Source: Paramecium sonneborni (taxonomy: Eukaryota; Ciliophora; Oligohymenophorea; Peniculida; Parameciidae). Taken from it: DNA of 64,000 nt. Made by a program: the position numbers and the translations under genes. Numbering within the stretch: the first letter of the stretch is position 1; the number at the start of each line of letters is the position of its first letter. Positions 1 to 15,100 of the stretch are shown here, piece after piece. The stretch is taken from the NCBI GenBank assembly GCA_905182985.1, contig CAJJDN010000026.1:189684-253683 (forward strand), given 5' to 3'. The notes below the pieces were generated by a model that was given only the letters and a program-made list of their open reading frames with translations, searched no databases and was not told the DNA's origin.

Positions 1-139
1 AAACTTAATTATGATTATAATATTTATCATGATATATGTTTGTTTTTATTGTTAAATAAATAAGTTTGATTAAATGAGAATAAAATAATTTAGAATTTTA
101 TTAAAATTTATATTAAATCTCAATATTATTTCAATTCAT

Positions 140-3100
140 TCATATTCTTCTTGATTATATAACCTTAATAGCTTTTTAGACAACCTCTAAGATCGATGTT
201 AGATTCAATGCTTTTAATTTATCTTCTGCTGCTTATTTATTCAATCCTAATCCTCCAATCATAGGTAGAGCAGCATTGACTACAGCTGCTAAAGTACCTG
301 GTATAGCAAATGCTTGAACTCCTATTAGAATAAATGCCAAAACAATAACTAAGTAGATTATTAAAATAATCAGACCTTTTGTTAATAAAGGCTTAGATAT
401 TCCTAAATATTCTAAACTTAAGAGCATTGTTTAGACAGATATTTCCTACATTATTTTTTTAAATTCATAGAAATCAATCATGCAACTCTAAATACTTACT
501 TACTCACCTTTTATAGTTACTAAAACTTCTCTAAATTTATGTTCTGTTATTTCAATATTAATTCTTCTTAAAAATTCGATGACATCATAAGCTTTAACTG
601 ATCTTTATCCATTTTTATCCAAAACTCTAAACATATCTTCATATTATAAATCTCGACTATCATTTAGCTTACTCATAACTGAATTCATGTATTACATAGT
701 TCTAACTGTATTAGGATTTATTAATGAAGCCATTTTCTCTTTAATCAATTACTAAGGTGATTACAAGCCAATTTAAAAGTCTCTCATTAAACCTATTAAA
801 AGCTAACTGTTTGATTATGATATTTTCATAACTTAAAAGAACTCTGATGTAATCTCATTAAATTTTTTATATTTGATAGCAATAATTGCTTCAATACATT
901 TTATTAAAATTTATAAATCTTTTTCTGATTTTTACCCAAATAAAGGCTCTAAAACTGGTTTAACAGCTTTTAATAATTCGTATTCATTCATTTCTTTTTA
1001 ATCTTCCATTTATTTAATCAATTTTTATGCATTTGAAGCAATTTAAAAAAATTAACCGAAAGGAATACTTTAAAGTTTTTATCCATATATATCTGGATTA
1101 TTAAAGAATCCATTTTATATTTACATAGGTAAATCTTTTAGCATTTCTATTTTTTCAGTTTAGTAAAATAAGAATATCATTTTAATAATTTCTCCAATCT
1201 CTTTATAATTAGATAATAATGTAGAGATAGCTTTTAAGAACTTTTCATCTTTGATATCTTTTGGATCTGATAAACCACTAAACATAATAATTATAGCTTC
1301 AATAACTTCCTTTTAATTCTTTAAAGGATCTATTTTGGTGATTTCAGAAATAAATTATTTCAAAATTTTTTATTCTGGATCTGCATAAATTTTATTATTA
1401 AATAATAATTCGATTAAAGTTTGAATTATTATTTATTAAGGAGGTGGAAGTTATGAAATGTCAAACACTTTTCCTCTTATAAAGTCAACAAAAGTTTTTA
1501 GATCACTTTCTTAATTTTATTAACACCAAGCCAAAAGTGAATCTTTGTAAAAGCTAACATTTTTTTCTGTTATCGCTGATTTAGAGTTATTTTCTTCATA
1601 ATTAAATTCATAAAATTAATCTAAAATTAATTAGAAGTCATTAGATGATTTATTTTAAACATAGTCTTTAGAGAATTAAATAAATTAATTAAATGGTTCT
1701 CTAGCATCTTAGATAGTAGATCCTAACCATATAAGTGGATATAGTAAGACATTCATAATTTTTATTTAGTCAATTTAACTATTTGGATAATTAGATATAT
1801 AAGCATATGAGCTCAATGAAACTAAAATATTAGAATATTTTAAAAGATTTTACAAATTATGTTTCTACAAAATTTAATATGATTTATAAATTAGCACATT
1901 AATATTTTTAGAATGATCTACTTCAATAATTGCCTTAACAAATTCCCATGCATTCAAATTCTTATTATCTTAAAAGAATTCAATTTAACTTTCATATTAT
2001 GCAAAATTTGCATTAGATTTATCTCCTTTAAATAACAATTACAAAATAAATTGGATAACACAAATTAATTATTACTGTTATTATCTATCAATTTTTAATA
2101 CTACAATAAGAATTTCTAAAAATCCACTTGATTCACTGTCTGCTAATACTTCAGTTTATCCTTCAAATACAAAATTTAAATATTAAACAATTTTTTGTAA
2201 ACTAACTTCTGGAATATTTTGTCTTTCTTTCATAAAAGTATTCATAAGTGCTGTTTAAACAATCTTTATTAAATTTACATTAATTAATGATTCTAATAAT
2301 TATTGGAAAGTTTAAGATTACACTTACTAATTTGATATCAAAGGACTTCTAAATCCCAAATTTTTCAATTATAATAATATTTCAATAATAAAAGTTGCTA
2401 TCATACTTTCAGATAATAACTCAGTCTACACATTATCTTATTCTCTCCTAAATGCTATTAAAGCATACCAAGCTTCAACATCACCTAAAAAACATCTTAT
2501 CATCAATTTCAATGGTGTTTTAATTGAAGTTTAAATTTCATTGCAATTTTCTATTAATTCTTCAATTCCTTAATTTAAACTATCACTATTCTACTAATAT
2601 AATATTAAATCTTCTTAACTTAAATTTTCATATTAATCACCTAATGAATAATACAAATAACAAGCTGGAACTCTAGTAGCTAATTATGAAAACTTTCCAA
2701 CAGCTTTTGAATTTTCTAATTAAATTCTCACCAACATTAACATAATTGCATCCATTATTAAATGCTCGTTTCCCCATGTTTTGGTAATGAACGCAGTATC
2801 CATTGCCTTTGGATTATAGAATAAATCTACTAAAGGTTTTAATTCTTTTCTCTCTATTTCATTTAAGTCTAATCCTAACAAATTATCAATTAATAAATTT
2901 AAATTAACGGGCATTTTTTATTTTGTTCCTCTGAATTTAGGTTAACTTCTTTATTTCTAACCTTCAATTAATATAGCTTTTAACAATATTTAATTAGTCT
3001 CTTTAGCTATTTTATTTTCTAATTATTTTCCTTTACTATAAATGTCTTTTTAGGAAACAGTAAATTACCCAGCATAATATTACATTAAAGATATCATAAT

Positions 3101-6100
3101 TTATTGAGTTTATTCAGAAGATTAATCACTTTCTAATACTTCAATTTCACTTTGTTTAAATATTTGCTTTTTTAATAATTCTAAGGATTTGTCCCAATAT
3201 TTAGATCTTATGTAACCATATTATGATATATTTAATTGAATTAATTTAGTAATTAATGAATATTGTAATTATAATTTCTATAATTCTTTTGGTAGACCTT
3301 TGCCTAATTCTTCAAAGTAATCCTTTTAATTATTTTTATTTGATCTACTATTTACATATATCATTGCAATATTAGGAATATTAGCACTGCTATTATTTTA
3401 AAATACGGCAGTCCAAAATTGATTGTAATTATCGAATTCAGGTCTGTTGTCTATTTATCCATTTTGGTCTGGCAAAATTCTGTAAAACAACTTGCAATAT
3501 TCATCATATTAATCNNNNNNNNNNNNNNNNNNNNNNNNNNNNNNNNNNNNNNNNNNNNNNNNNNNNNNNNNNNNNNNNNNNNNNNNNNNNNNNNNNNNNN
3601 NNNNNNNNNNNNNNNNNNNNNNNNNNNNNNNNNNNNNNNNNNNNNNNNNNNNNNNNNNNNNNNNNNNNNNNNNNNNNNNNNNNNNNNNNNNNNNNNNNNN
3701 NNNNNNNNNNNNNNNNNNNNNNNNNNNNNNNNNNNNNNNNNNNNNNNNNNNNNNNNNNNNNNNNNNNNNNNNNNNNNNNNNNNNNNNNNNNNNNNNNNNN
3801 NNNNNNNNNNNNNNNNNNNNNNNNNNNNNNNNNNNNNNNNNNNNNNNNNNNNNNNNNNNNNNNNNNNNNNNNTTTTCAATTATAATAATATTTCAATAAT
3901 AAAAGTTGCTATCATACTTTCAGATAATAACTCAGTCTACACATTATCTTATTCTCTCCTAAATGCTATTAAAGCATACCAAGCTTCAACATCACCTAAA
4001 AAACATCTTATCATCAATTTCAATGGTGTTTTAATTGAAGTTTAAATTTCATTGCAATTTTCTATTAATTCTTCAATTCCTTAATTTAAACTATCACTAT
4101 TCTACTAATATAATATTAAATCTTCTTAACTTAAATTTTCATATTAATCACCTAATGAATAATACAAATAACAAGCTGGAACTCTAGTAGCTAATTATGA
4201 AAACTTTCCAACAGCTTTTGAATTTTCTAATTAAATTCTCACCAACATTAACATAATTGCATCCATTATTAAATGCTCGTTTCCCCATGTTTTGGTAATG
4301 AACGCAGTATCCATTGCCTTTGGATTATAGAATAAATCTACTAAAGGTTTTAATTCTTTTCTCTCTATTTCATTTAAGTCTAATCCTAACAAATTATCAA
4401 TTAATAAATTTAAATTAACGGGCATTTTTTATTTTGTTCCTCTGAATTTAGGTTAACTTCTTTATTTCTAACCTTCAATTAATATAGCTTTTAACAATAT
4501 TTAATTAGTCTCTTTAGCTATTTTATTTTCTAATTATTTTCCTTTACTATAAATGTCTTTTTAGGAAACAGTAAATTACCCAGCATAATATTACATTAAA
4601 GATATCATAATTTATTGAGTTTATTCAGAAGATTAATCACTTTCTAATACTTCAATTTCACTTTGTTTAAATATTTGCTTTTTTAATAATTCTAAGGATT
4701 TGTCCCAATATTTAGATCTTATGTAACCATATTATGATATATTTAATTGAATTAATTTAGTAATTAATGAATATTGTAATTATAATTTCTATAATTCTTT
4801 TGGTAGACCTTTGCCTAATTCTTCAAAGTAATCCTTTTAATTATTTTTATTTGATCTACTATTTACACATATCATTGCAATATTAGGAATATTAGCACTG
4901 CTATTATTTTAAAATAAGGCAGTCCAAAATTGATTGTAATTATCGAATTCAGGTCTGTTGTCTATTTATCCATTTTGGTCTGGCAAAATTCTGTAAAACA
5001 ACTTGCAATATTCATCATATTAATCATTGAAATTTTACTAAAGCTCGTTTAAGCTATCTGATTTTTAAGTAGTATAATTAAACTTTGAACCTCTCGCCTC
5101 TAATAAAGGATCACTCATACCAGGATATAGAATACCTTCTAATTTGACATAATCAATTTATTAATCAGATGATCTTAATTTAGTTGTATCAAATATTCCT
5201 AAAGTTAACAATTTTACAAGAGCAGGCTTATTCAAATTAGTAAGATTTTTGTTATCATAAAAATACATATACTTTTCAAAAACAGTAAATGCAATGTTAA
5301 TACAAAATTAGCCTTTAATATATTAGGCTATAGCTTTATCTTTACTCTTTTTAATTTGTCTCATTTATTTTAATGCAAAAATTAAAACTAAAGATGACAA
5401 TGGGAAATATTACTAAACTTTTCCTTTAGCTTATCCTTTCAAAAAGTTTTCAATTATGTTCAATTAATTTTGATTTAAAACAAGGGATTTTAGAAAATCA
5501 TTGATTTAATCAAATTTTTGATGTTATGAATTCTTAACAGTTTCATATTCAATTATTTTAATTAAAGTGATTGCATCATATCCGAATGAATCAAATTTCT
5601 TCATAAATTATTTAATCACCTTTTAATTATTAGTTGATTCTGATTGAAGAATTGATTCTAAGCATGGATTTGAATTTTGATTTTCATTAAATATTGCACT
5701 TATTAATACTGGATTTATACCAGCTGCCAATTATAGAAGACTAAAAGCTTCTTAGACATCTTAATCACTATTTTATGCAACATACAGTAATGCTTTATCA
5801 ACTGATTTCTAAGATAATTTTTGAAGAGTTTCTGATCTATTTCTGATTTGTTCTGGTTATTTGTCCTTATACCAATCAAATTTATCATATTTACCAATAC
5901 CTACAATAGCCGCTGCAAATATTGCTGCTGGTTCTTACTAATCAAGCAAATGAATTCTATCTAATAGATACAAGAAATTTGTTGGTCTTGGATGAGAGAA
6001 CCAATGTAAAACTTCTAATACTTCTGGTAAACTAAGATCATTTTACTATCCTTATTATTTCTTATTCTCTTTATCTTGTTTGAATATTTCTGCTCTTTAT

Positions 6101-9100
6101 TAAGCCAATATGTTAAAATTATCTTGTAATGCTTTCCAAGACTCCCCTTTAACTTATTATCTTTTAAATGCAAATAGAACTTTAAATAATCTTGAAGCAG
6201 TAGGATTCTATTCTATTTTTAATTTAATAATCAGTGTTTTAGAATCCATAGAATTTGATTCAAGAATTTCTGATAAATCAATAAGAGGAAATACTTCTTT
6301 TATTCCAAATTTCTTTTCTATGATCTAGTGAACTTTTGGATCTTATAACAGTTTGGATTTATTCTCAGAAAAGATTGCAGATACTAAAAATTATGCAAAT
6401 TTTATAGCATCATCTTCCAAATGAAAAATATTCGTTAAAGTCTCATAGTCTGGTTTTGAATTCATCAAGCTAAATAATCCTAAAATTGCATTTTAATTAG
6501 GTTTTTCTGCACTTAAAACAGTACTGAAATAAGTTTAAAGGAGTTCCATGAAGCAATTTAAATCCGAACTTATGAAATATTTTAATTGTTAAATAGCCAA
6601 AATTAATTATCTAGTAGGTTAATCATCCTCTTTACCAGCATCTAAAGATGCAAAACCTCTTACAATTGCTAATACTTTTTTGAAAAACTTCCTAAATTAA
6701 ACTTCTTCAATAAAATCACAATATTAAATTAAAAAACGAAGTACATTTTCATAATTTTTATCCATCATCCCAGATATAAATTTTTAAAGGTTACTAATTT
6801 ATTTTGGATACTCCTTTATAAGCTATTTTCCTTAAGGTTTTGGACATAACAACTATAAAACTTCAGTAATTGCCTTATCTCTTATTGTAGAATTTTTATT
6901 AAACATCATTTAAACAATTTTTTCAGAGAAAGGGATCAATTCTTAAAGATTTTAAATCTAAAGTGAATTTAAATTTTGATTTTATTTAGCAATAACTGGT
7001 TAGAACTCAAAAATCTTTTTGTTTTTTGAATCAACTCCAATTTTAAATTTATCTAATTCATATTTGATATAGTTAAATAAGTCGGTATATAGTGATGAAT
7101 TTATTGATTGTCTAGTTTGAAATATTTAATTGACAAACAAATTCATTAATTTTTAAAATTAATAAGGTACTATATTTGGCAATTAGAAAGATGCTATGTT
7201 CTATTCAACATCTATTATTTTTTAAAGTTCTATTTACATTTTATTTAGATCAATGCTTTGATAAGACTTAGGATTATAAGTAATAAAATATTTAATTGCT
7301 TTTGATACGCTAGCTACATCCTTGAAAGTAATAAGAACTAATAAATTTTTAAATGGTTCCACTTTTAATCCATTAAGCAGAGGGGAATTTAATGTATTAT
7401 TAGATAATACACCTTACTACTATTCTAACATCATATATATATATTCTAATTTAAGAGGGATCAAGTTAGATAATTCTGCTAAGAATTCTGNATTCTTCAT
7501 AAATTATTTAATCACCTGTTAATTATTAGTTGATTCTGATTGAAGAATTGATTCTAAGCATGGATTTGAATTTTGATTTTCATTAAATATTGCACTTATT
7601 AATACTGGATTTATACCAGCTGCCAATTATAGAAGACTAAAAGCTTCTTAGACATCTTAATCACTATTTTATGCAACATACAGTAATGCTTTATCAACTG
7701 ATTTCTAAGATAATTTTTGAAGAGTTTCTGATCTATTTCTGATTTGTTCTGGTTATTTGTCCTTATACTAATCAAATTTATCATATTTACCAATACCTAC
7801 AATAGCTGCTGCAAATATTGCTGCTGGTTCTTACTAATCAAGTAAATGAATTCTATCTAATAGATACAAGAAATTTGTTGGTCTTGGATGAGAGAACCAA
7901 TGTAAAACTTCTAATACTTCTGGTAAACTAAGATCATTTTACTATCCTTATTATTTCTTATTCTCTTTATCTTGTTTGAATATTTCTGCTCTTTATTAAG
8001 CCAATATGTTAAAATTATCTTGTAATGCTTTCCAAGACTCCCCTTTAACTTATTATCTTTTAAATGCAAATAGAACTTTAAATAATCTTGAAGCAGTAGG
8101 ATTCTATTCTATTTTTAATTTAATAATCAGTGTTTTAGAATCCATAGAATTTGATTCAAGAATTTCTGATAAATCAATAAGAGGAGATACTTCATTTATT
8201 CCAAATTTCTTTTCTATGATCTAGTGAACTTTTGGATCTTATAACAGTTTGGATTTATTCTCAGAAAAGATTGCAGATACTAAAAATTATGCAAATTTTA
8301 TAGCATCATCTTCCAAATGAAAAATATTCGTTAAAGTCTCATAGTCTGGTTTTGAATTCATCAAGCTAAATAATCCTAAAATTGCATTTTAATTAGGTTT
8401 TTCTGCACTTAAAACAGTACTGAAATAAGTTTAAAGGAGTTCCATGAAGCAATTTAAATCCGAACTTATGAAATATTTTAATTGTTAAATAGCCAAAATT
8501 AATTATCTAGTAGGTTAATCATCCTCTTTACCAGCATCTAAAGATGCAAAACCTCTTACAATTGCTAATACTTTTTTGAAAAACTTCCTAAATTAAACTT
8601 CTTCAATAAAATCACAATATTAAATTAAAAAACGAAGTACATTTTCATAATTTTTATCCATCATCCCAGATATAAATTTTTAAAGGTTACTAATTTATTT
8701 TGGATACTCCTTTATAAGCTATTTTCCTTAAGGTTTTGGACATAACAACTATAAAACTTCAGTAATTGCCTTATCTCTTATTGTAGAATTTTTATTAAAC
8801 ATCATTTAAACAATTTTTTCAGAGAAAGGGATCAATTCTTAAAGATTTTAAATCTAAAGTGAATTTAAATTTTGATTTTATTTAGCAATAACTGGTTAGA
8901 ACTCAAAAATCTTTTTGTTTTTTGAATCAACTCCAATTTTAAATTTATCTAATTCATATTTGATATAGTTAAATAAGTCGGTATATAGTGATGAATTTAT
9001 TGATTGTCTAGTTTGAAATATTTAATTGACAAACAAATTCATTAATTTTTAAAATTAATAAGGTACTATATTTGGCAATTAGAAAGATGCTATGTTCTAT

Positions 9101-12100
9101 TCAACATCTATTATTTTTTAAAGTTCTATTTACATTTTATTTAGATCAATGCTTTGATAAGACTTAGGATTATAAGTAATAAAATATTTAATTGCTTTTG
9201 ATACGCTAGCTACATCCTTGAAAGTAATAAGAACTAATAAATTTTTAAATGGTTCCACTTTTAATCCATTAAGCAGAGGGGAATTTAATGTATTATTAGA
9301 TAATACACCTTACTACTATTCTAACATCATATATATATATTCTAATTTAAGAGGGATCAAGTTAGATAATTCTGCTAAGAATTCTGTCTTTTATTATTTA
9401 TTTGATTTTTCATCCCTTAAAGATTTTTTTAGAAATGTAAAGAAGGTAATCTTTTCTGCTTTATAATGATTAACCAATTAATCTTCATCATTATTATCTT
9501 GTTTTTGATTTATTTAAAATTATGTCTTTTAATCATTTTCCCAAATTTTATTTATTTATTCTTTAAATTTAGGATTACTTGATTCGTCATGAAATGCTTG
9601 ACCAAAAATTTGTAATTTCGCCATAGCAAGATAAATTTTTTATTTCGATTTATCTATTCCACAATCTTCTAAACTTTGATCAAACATTTTTTCAATTACT
9701 AGAAATCCATTAAACACTCTAAACATTCCTTTTGATGAGAATATTATTTCTAAAAGTTTTTCAATTAATGATTTGTAAATTTTTTAAAATGAGCACAAAT
9801 ACACTAAAACATCTTCAAAATTTGTTTGTGAAAGCAATTCAAAAATGAATTTAACATGATGAATCTGACTATCTTAATTTTTATATGTTATTTTAACTAA
9901 TTCTTAATAAATAGCATCATGATAAATAGTATTTTAGATCTCACCTCTTAAAATTAAAATTAATCCAATTACAGCATTTTCTGAAATTTAGAATGCCAAA
10001 GATATTAATTCAATAATATCTCTATTATTTAATTTGTCTTTTCTAAATAAGGTTTAAGCAGCTGGTTTAGAAAAGATTTATTCACTCCATGAACCATTCT
10101 AATTTTAGCTAGGTTCAATTTCAGAATTATTTTTTTCAATAATGTTTGATGACCATAAAAATCTACTTGATATATACAAAATATCAAAAACCAATTCAAG
10201 AGACTTGCCCTATAAATTGATAGGCAATTCTTATTTCCAATTTTTTGTGCATAATTATAAGGTTGAAAAACCTACATTTAAGAGGCCATAATTTTATTCT
10301 AATAATTTCTCAAAATATTCTTCATTATCTTCCTCATCTCCTGGATAAATTTATGCAAGTAATTTGACTAAATCAGAGAGAGGAGGTTTATCATTCTTTA
10401 AAAATTTAATCGCAAAAAGTATGAAAATTTCAAATTTGGTCTTGATGGTTTAGTCCATATTCTCTTTTAAGAAATATTTATCAAATAACCTGATTATTAC
10501 TCCAGCTTATTCAGTGGGAGTTAATTAAATTTCTTTATCTATAAATAGAGATTATTGCTTTGAAAACAATAGTTAATATACTGTAGCTAAGTCTTGATCT
10601 ATATTAAATAATTATAGCAATTATTTTATTAATCCTTATTTGGATTCTTCAATATTTGTGTTTTCATTTAAAGATTAAGCATATTCAAATATCATTTCTA
10701 AAGCTTGTAAAGGTATGGGTGAAATTGCGACAAAAGCTTTGAGATTTTCAAATAATTTTTTAACTTATGCCAAGATATTTTTAGGTGAGCTATCCATCAT
10801 AAGATTAAAAAGTGAAAGTATCACACTTTTGAATGCTTATTAACTAGCTCCTTTATCATCAATTTATGTTTGGAGCATCATGCCATCAATACATGCATCT
10901 AATAAAAATACACTTATAATTGGTAAATGAATTTATAATTCCTTTCTTTATTCTTCTGGAGTCTTTTTAGAAAATACTCTTTTTAATTTAACAGATGTTT
11001 AATAAATCCATTTAACTATAGCAGCTGGTATTTTGTTTTAACTTTGAATTTATATTTGATTTGCCAAAGGATCTATAATTTCATCAAATTTTACGAAGTT
11101 GGCTTTAACCAATTATTCAGCGATAATTTCAGGAACTTCGAATTAATCTTTTGCAATTCTTATAAATTTTTCGCAAGCTTTTTAGATGAATTTATCTTTT
11201 ATTTGCTTAAAATTGATTTAATCTTAATTTAAATCAGTAGATCCAGCATTGTCTATCATTCCTTAAGTTAGAATACATAATTCATTTAATTCTTCCCCAA
11301 AACCAAGATTTTCAGCCATTTCTTTAGCTGCATCCATATTTGTAGAATTGATAATAGTTGTCGATAAATCTGTTAATTTCTAAATTTCTTTTATGATAGC
11401 TCCAGCTAATTAACCAAAAGTTCTTAAATAAATTTCATTAATAATTTTTTTTATTTCACTACAAGCTTATTCATAAGTTGATTTAATCAATGAAATTTAA
11501 GCAGCAATAAATGCAACTAATGATAAGGCTGACGATGAATAAACAAGATAAAAATTGGGGTTGATAATGGCTCCTAAAAGAAGCCATACTATGATTAATC
11601 CAAAATAAAAGAATACACTAAAAGCCAAAATTAAAAATTGTATCCATTAAAACCAATTAAAATATTTCATGAATTTATTTTAGTACAATTTAAATTCCCA
11701 CATATAGCCTACTTCATCTGGGAAGTAAGATAATAAATATTTGACACTTTAGAATAAAAATGTAATAATTGCATAGTAAGCTAATAATATACCCAGAACT
11801 AAAACCCAATAATCCAAAATACCAAAATAGTCAGTTATGGTCCAAGGTCTGCTTAATGCATCTTCCATAAACAATAAATTTTTAGGATCGTATATAGAGA
11901 ATGGAGAGTAAGATGTATTAATAATAATAATAAAATAAAGTAAAGGAACTATGGTAATTGCAGTAACTAAAAAGTTTCCTAAAACTACAATTATATCTGA
12001 TATAATCCATCCATTCATATACAGAGCATCAAAATAGTCCATCAAAACATTTCCTTCAAAATCTTCTCTATATGAATATTCTCGATTAAAGATTCTTGTC

Positions 12101-15100
12101 TTATAANTAATTTGACTAAATCAGAGAGAGGAGGTTTATCATTCTTTAAAAATTTAATCGCAAAAAGTATGAAAATTTCAAATTTGGTCTTGATGGTTTA
12201 GTCCATATTCTCTTTTAAGAAATATTTATCAAATAACCTGATTATTACTCCAGCTTATTCAGTGGGAGTTAATTAAATTTCTTTATCTATAAATAGAGAT
12301 TATTGCTTTGAAAACAATAGTTAATATACTGTAGCTAAGTCTTGATCTATATTAAATAATTATAGCAATTATTTTATTAATCCTTATTTGGATTCTTCAA
12401 TATTTGTGTTTTCATTTAAAGATTAAGCATATTCAAATATCATTTCTAAAGCTTGTAAAGGTATGGGTGAAATTGCGACAAAATCTTTGAGATTTTCAAA
12501 TAATTTTTTAACTTATGCCAAGATATTTTTAGGTGAGCTATCCATCATAAGATTAAAAAGTGAAAGTATCACACTTTTGAATGCTTATTAACTAGCTCCT
12601 TTATCATCAATTTATGTTTGGAGCATCATGCCATCAATACATGCATCTAATAAAAATACACTTATAATTGGTAAATGAATTTATAATTCCTTTCTTTATT
12701 CTTCTGGAGTCTTTTTAGAAAATACTCTTTTTAATTTAACAGATGTTTAATAAATCCATTTAACTATAGCAGCTGGTATTTTGTTTTAACTTTGAATTTA
12801 TATTTGATTTGCCAAAGGATCTATAATTTCATCAAATTTTACGAAGTTGGCTTTAACCAATTATTCAGCGATAATTTCAGGAACTTCGAATTAATCTTTT
12901 GCAATTCTTATAAATTTTTCGCAAGCTTTTTAGATGAATTTATCTTTTATTTGCTTAAAATTGATTTAATCTTAATTTAAATCAGTAGATCCAGCATTGT
13001 CTATCATTCCTTAAGTTAGAATACATAATTCATTTAATTCTTCCCCAAAACCAAGATTTTCAGCCATTTCTTTAGCTGCATCCATATTTGTAGAATTGAT
13101 AATAGTTGTCGATAAATCTGTTAATTTCTAAATTTCTTTTATGATAGCTCCAGCTAATTAACCAAAAGTTCTTAAATAAATTTCATTAATAATTTTTTTT
13201 ATTTCACTACAAGCTTATTCATAAGTTGATTTAATCAATGAAATTTAAGCAGCAATAAATGCAACTAATGATAAGGCTGACGATGAATAAACAAGATAAA
13301 AATTGGGGTTGATAATGGCTCCTAAAAGAAGCCATACTATGATTAATCCAAAATAAAAGAATACACTAAAAGCCAAAATTAAAAATTGTATCCATTAAAA
13401 CCAATTAAAATATTTCATGAATTTATTTTAGTACAATTTAAATTCCCACATATAGCCTACTTCATCTGGGAAGTAAGATAATAAATATTTGACACTTTAG
13501 AATAAAAATGTAATAATTGCATAGTAAGCTAATAATATACCCAGAACTAAAACCCAATAATCCAAAATACCAAAATAGTCAGTTATGGTCCAAGGTCTGC
13601 TTAATGCATCTTCCATAAACAATAAATTTTTAGGATCGTATATAGAGAATGGAGAGTAAGATGTATTAATAATAATAATAAAATAAAGTAAAGGAACTAT
13701 GGTAATTGCAGTAACTAAAAAGTTTCCTAAAACTACAATTATATCTGATATAATCCATCCATTCATATACAGAGCATCAAAATAGTCCATCAAAACATTT
13801 CCTTCAAAATCTTCTCTATATGAATATTCTCGATTAAAGATTCTTGTCTTATAATTGAAAATCAGACTTTAAATAAACATGAAAGGATAATTGTAATAGA
13901 ATACAAAATTATTTAATTATCTTGAACCCATAGTTTTAATTGGATTTTATTAAAATTTATTTATTTCTGAGTTTCTTCTTAATAAAAATACTGGTTGTTC
14001 AAGATAATAATCTTCAATGAATGGAATATAATAAGTGCATTTACCCAAGAATCTAATATACCATGATTATCTTTATTAAATTCCAGTTTTAACTTTTCTC
14101 AATTCATAAGCTTTAAGATCTGAAATCAAGAGTCCATAATCATTTGAGATATCTTTAACATTAAATTATTCAATCTTCAATGTTTTGCCACAGAACTTAC
14201 GATATGCTTTTTCAAGTTTATCAGATGGGACGACATCAGCTGGAATTCCTGTCAGTAAACACTAAGTGGCTATAAATAGCTCTAATGAGTTTCCAGATGT
14301 TTTTTCCTCATCACTAAGCTCTTAATAAGATTTTGCATTTGGATTCAATTTGATTTTTGATAATATCAGAACATCATCTTTTTCTGCAAATTCAAAACCG
14401 TATTATTCCAACAATTATTCTTATTAAGATAATGGTTCAATAGTAAGTTTATTCAGAAAACAGAATTATTCATATTATTCTTTCACTTCTTCTTCATCAA
14501 TACATAAATATTGTTTTTCTAATGTTTGCTTATAATATTATTCTGTTTATAATTTATTACTCTTTTTGAAAATGGTTTTGCAAAACATTTTTGGAGCACT
14601 CTTAAATGATGATTAACCAAAAACATAAAATATATATGATAGAACACCTAATAAAATGGGAGGGTCTTTTTTAGAAGCTAGCTGGTCTAATTNTATAATT
14701 GAATAGTAAGCTAATAATACACCTAAGACTAAAACCCAATAATCCAAAATATCAAAATATTCAGTTATGGTCCAAGGCCTGCTTAATGCATCATCAATAA
14801 AAAGTAAATTTTTAGGATCATAAATAGAGAATGGCGAGTAAGATGTATTAATAATAATAATAAAATAAAGTAAAGGAACTATGGTAATTGCAGTAACTAA
14901 AAAGTTTCCTAAAACTACAATTATATCTGATATAATCCATCCATTCATATACAGAGCATCAAAATAGTCCATCAAAACATTTCCTTCAAAATCTTCTCTA
15001 TATGAATATTCTCGATTAAAGATTCTTGTTTTATAATTGAAAATCAGACTTTGAATAAACATGAAAGGATAATTGTAATAGAATACAAAATTATTTAATT

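Noticed and set aside
2720..2914. Separate 64-residue gene starting MPVNLNLLIDN (also 4231-4425)
   Set aside because: Under the ciliate code the frame continues on both sides. It is an internal piece of giant gene A, seen twice because of the assembly duplication.
3419..4045. Long frames running through the N gaps
   Set aside because: They are open only because N codons are not stops, and the real coding strand there is the minus strand.
11044..11232. Plus-strand 62-residue frame MNLYLICQRIYNF (also at 12792 and 27873)
   Set aside because: It is the antisense shadow of the giant membrane genes. It recurs only because the sense gene is repeated.
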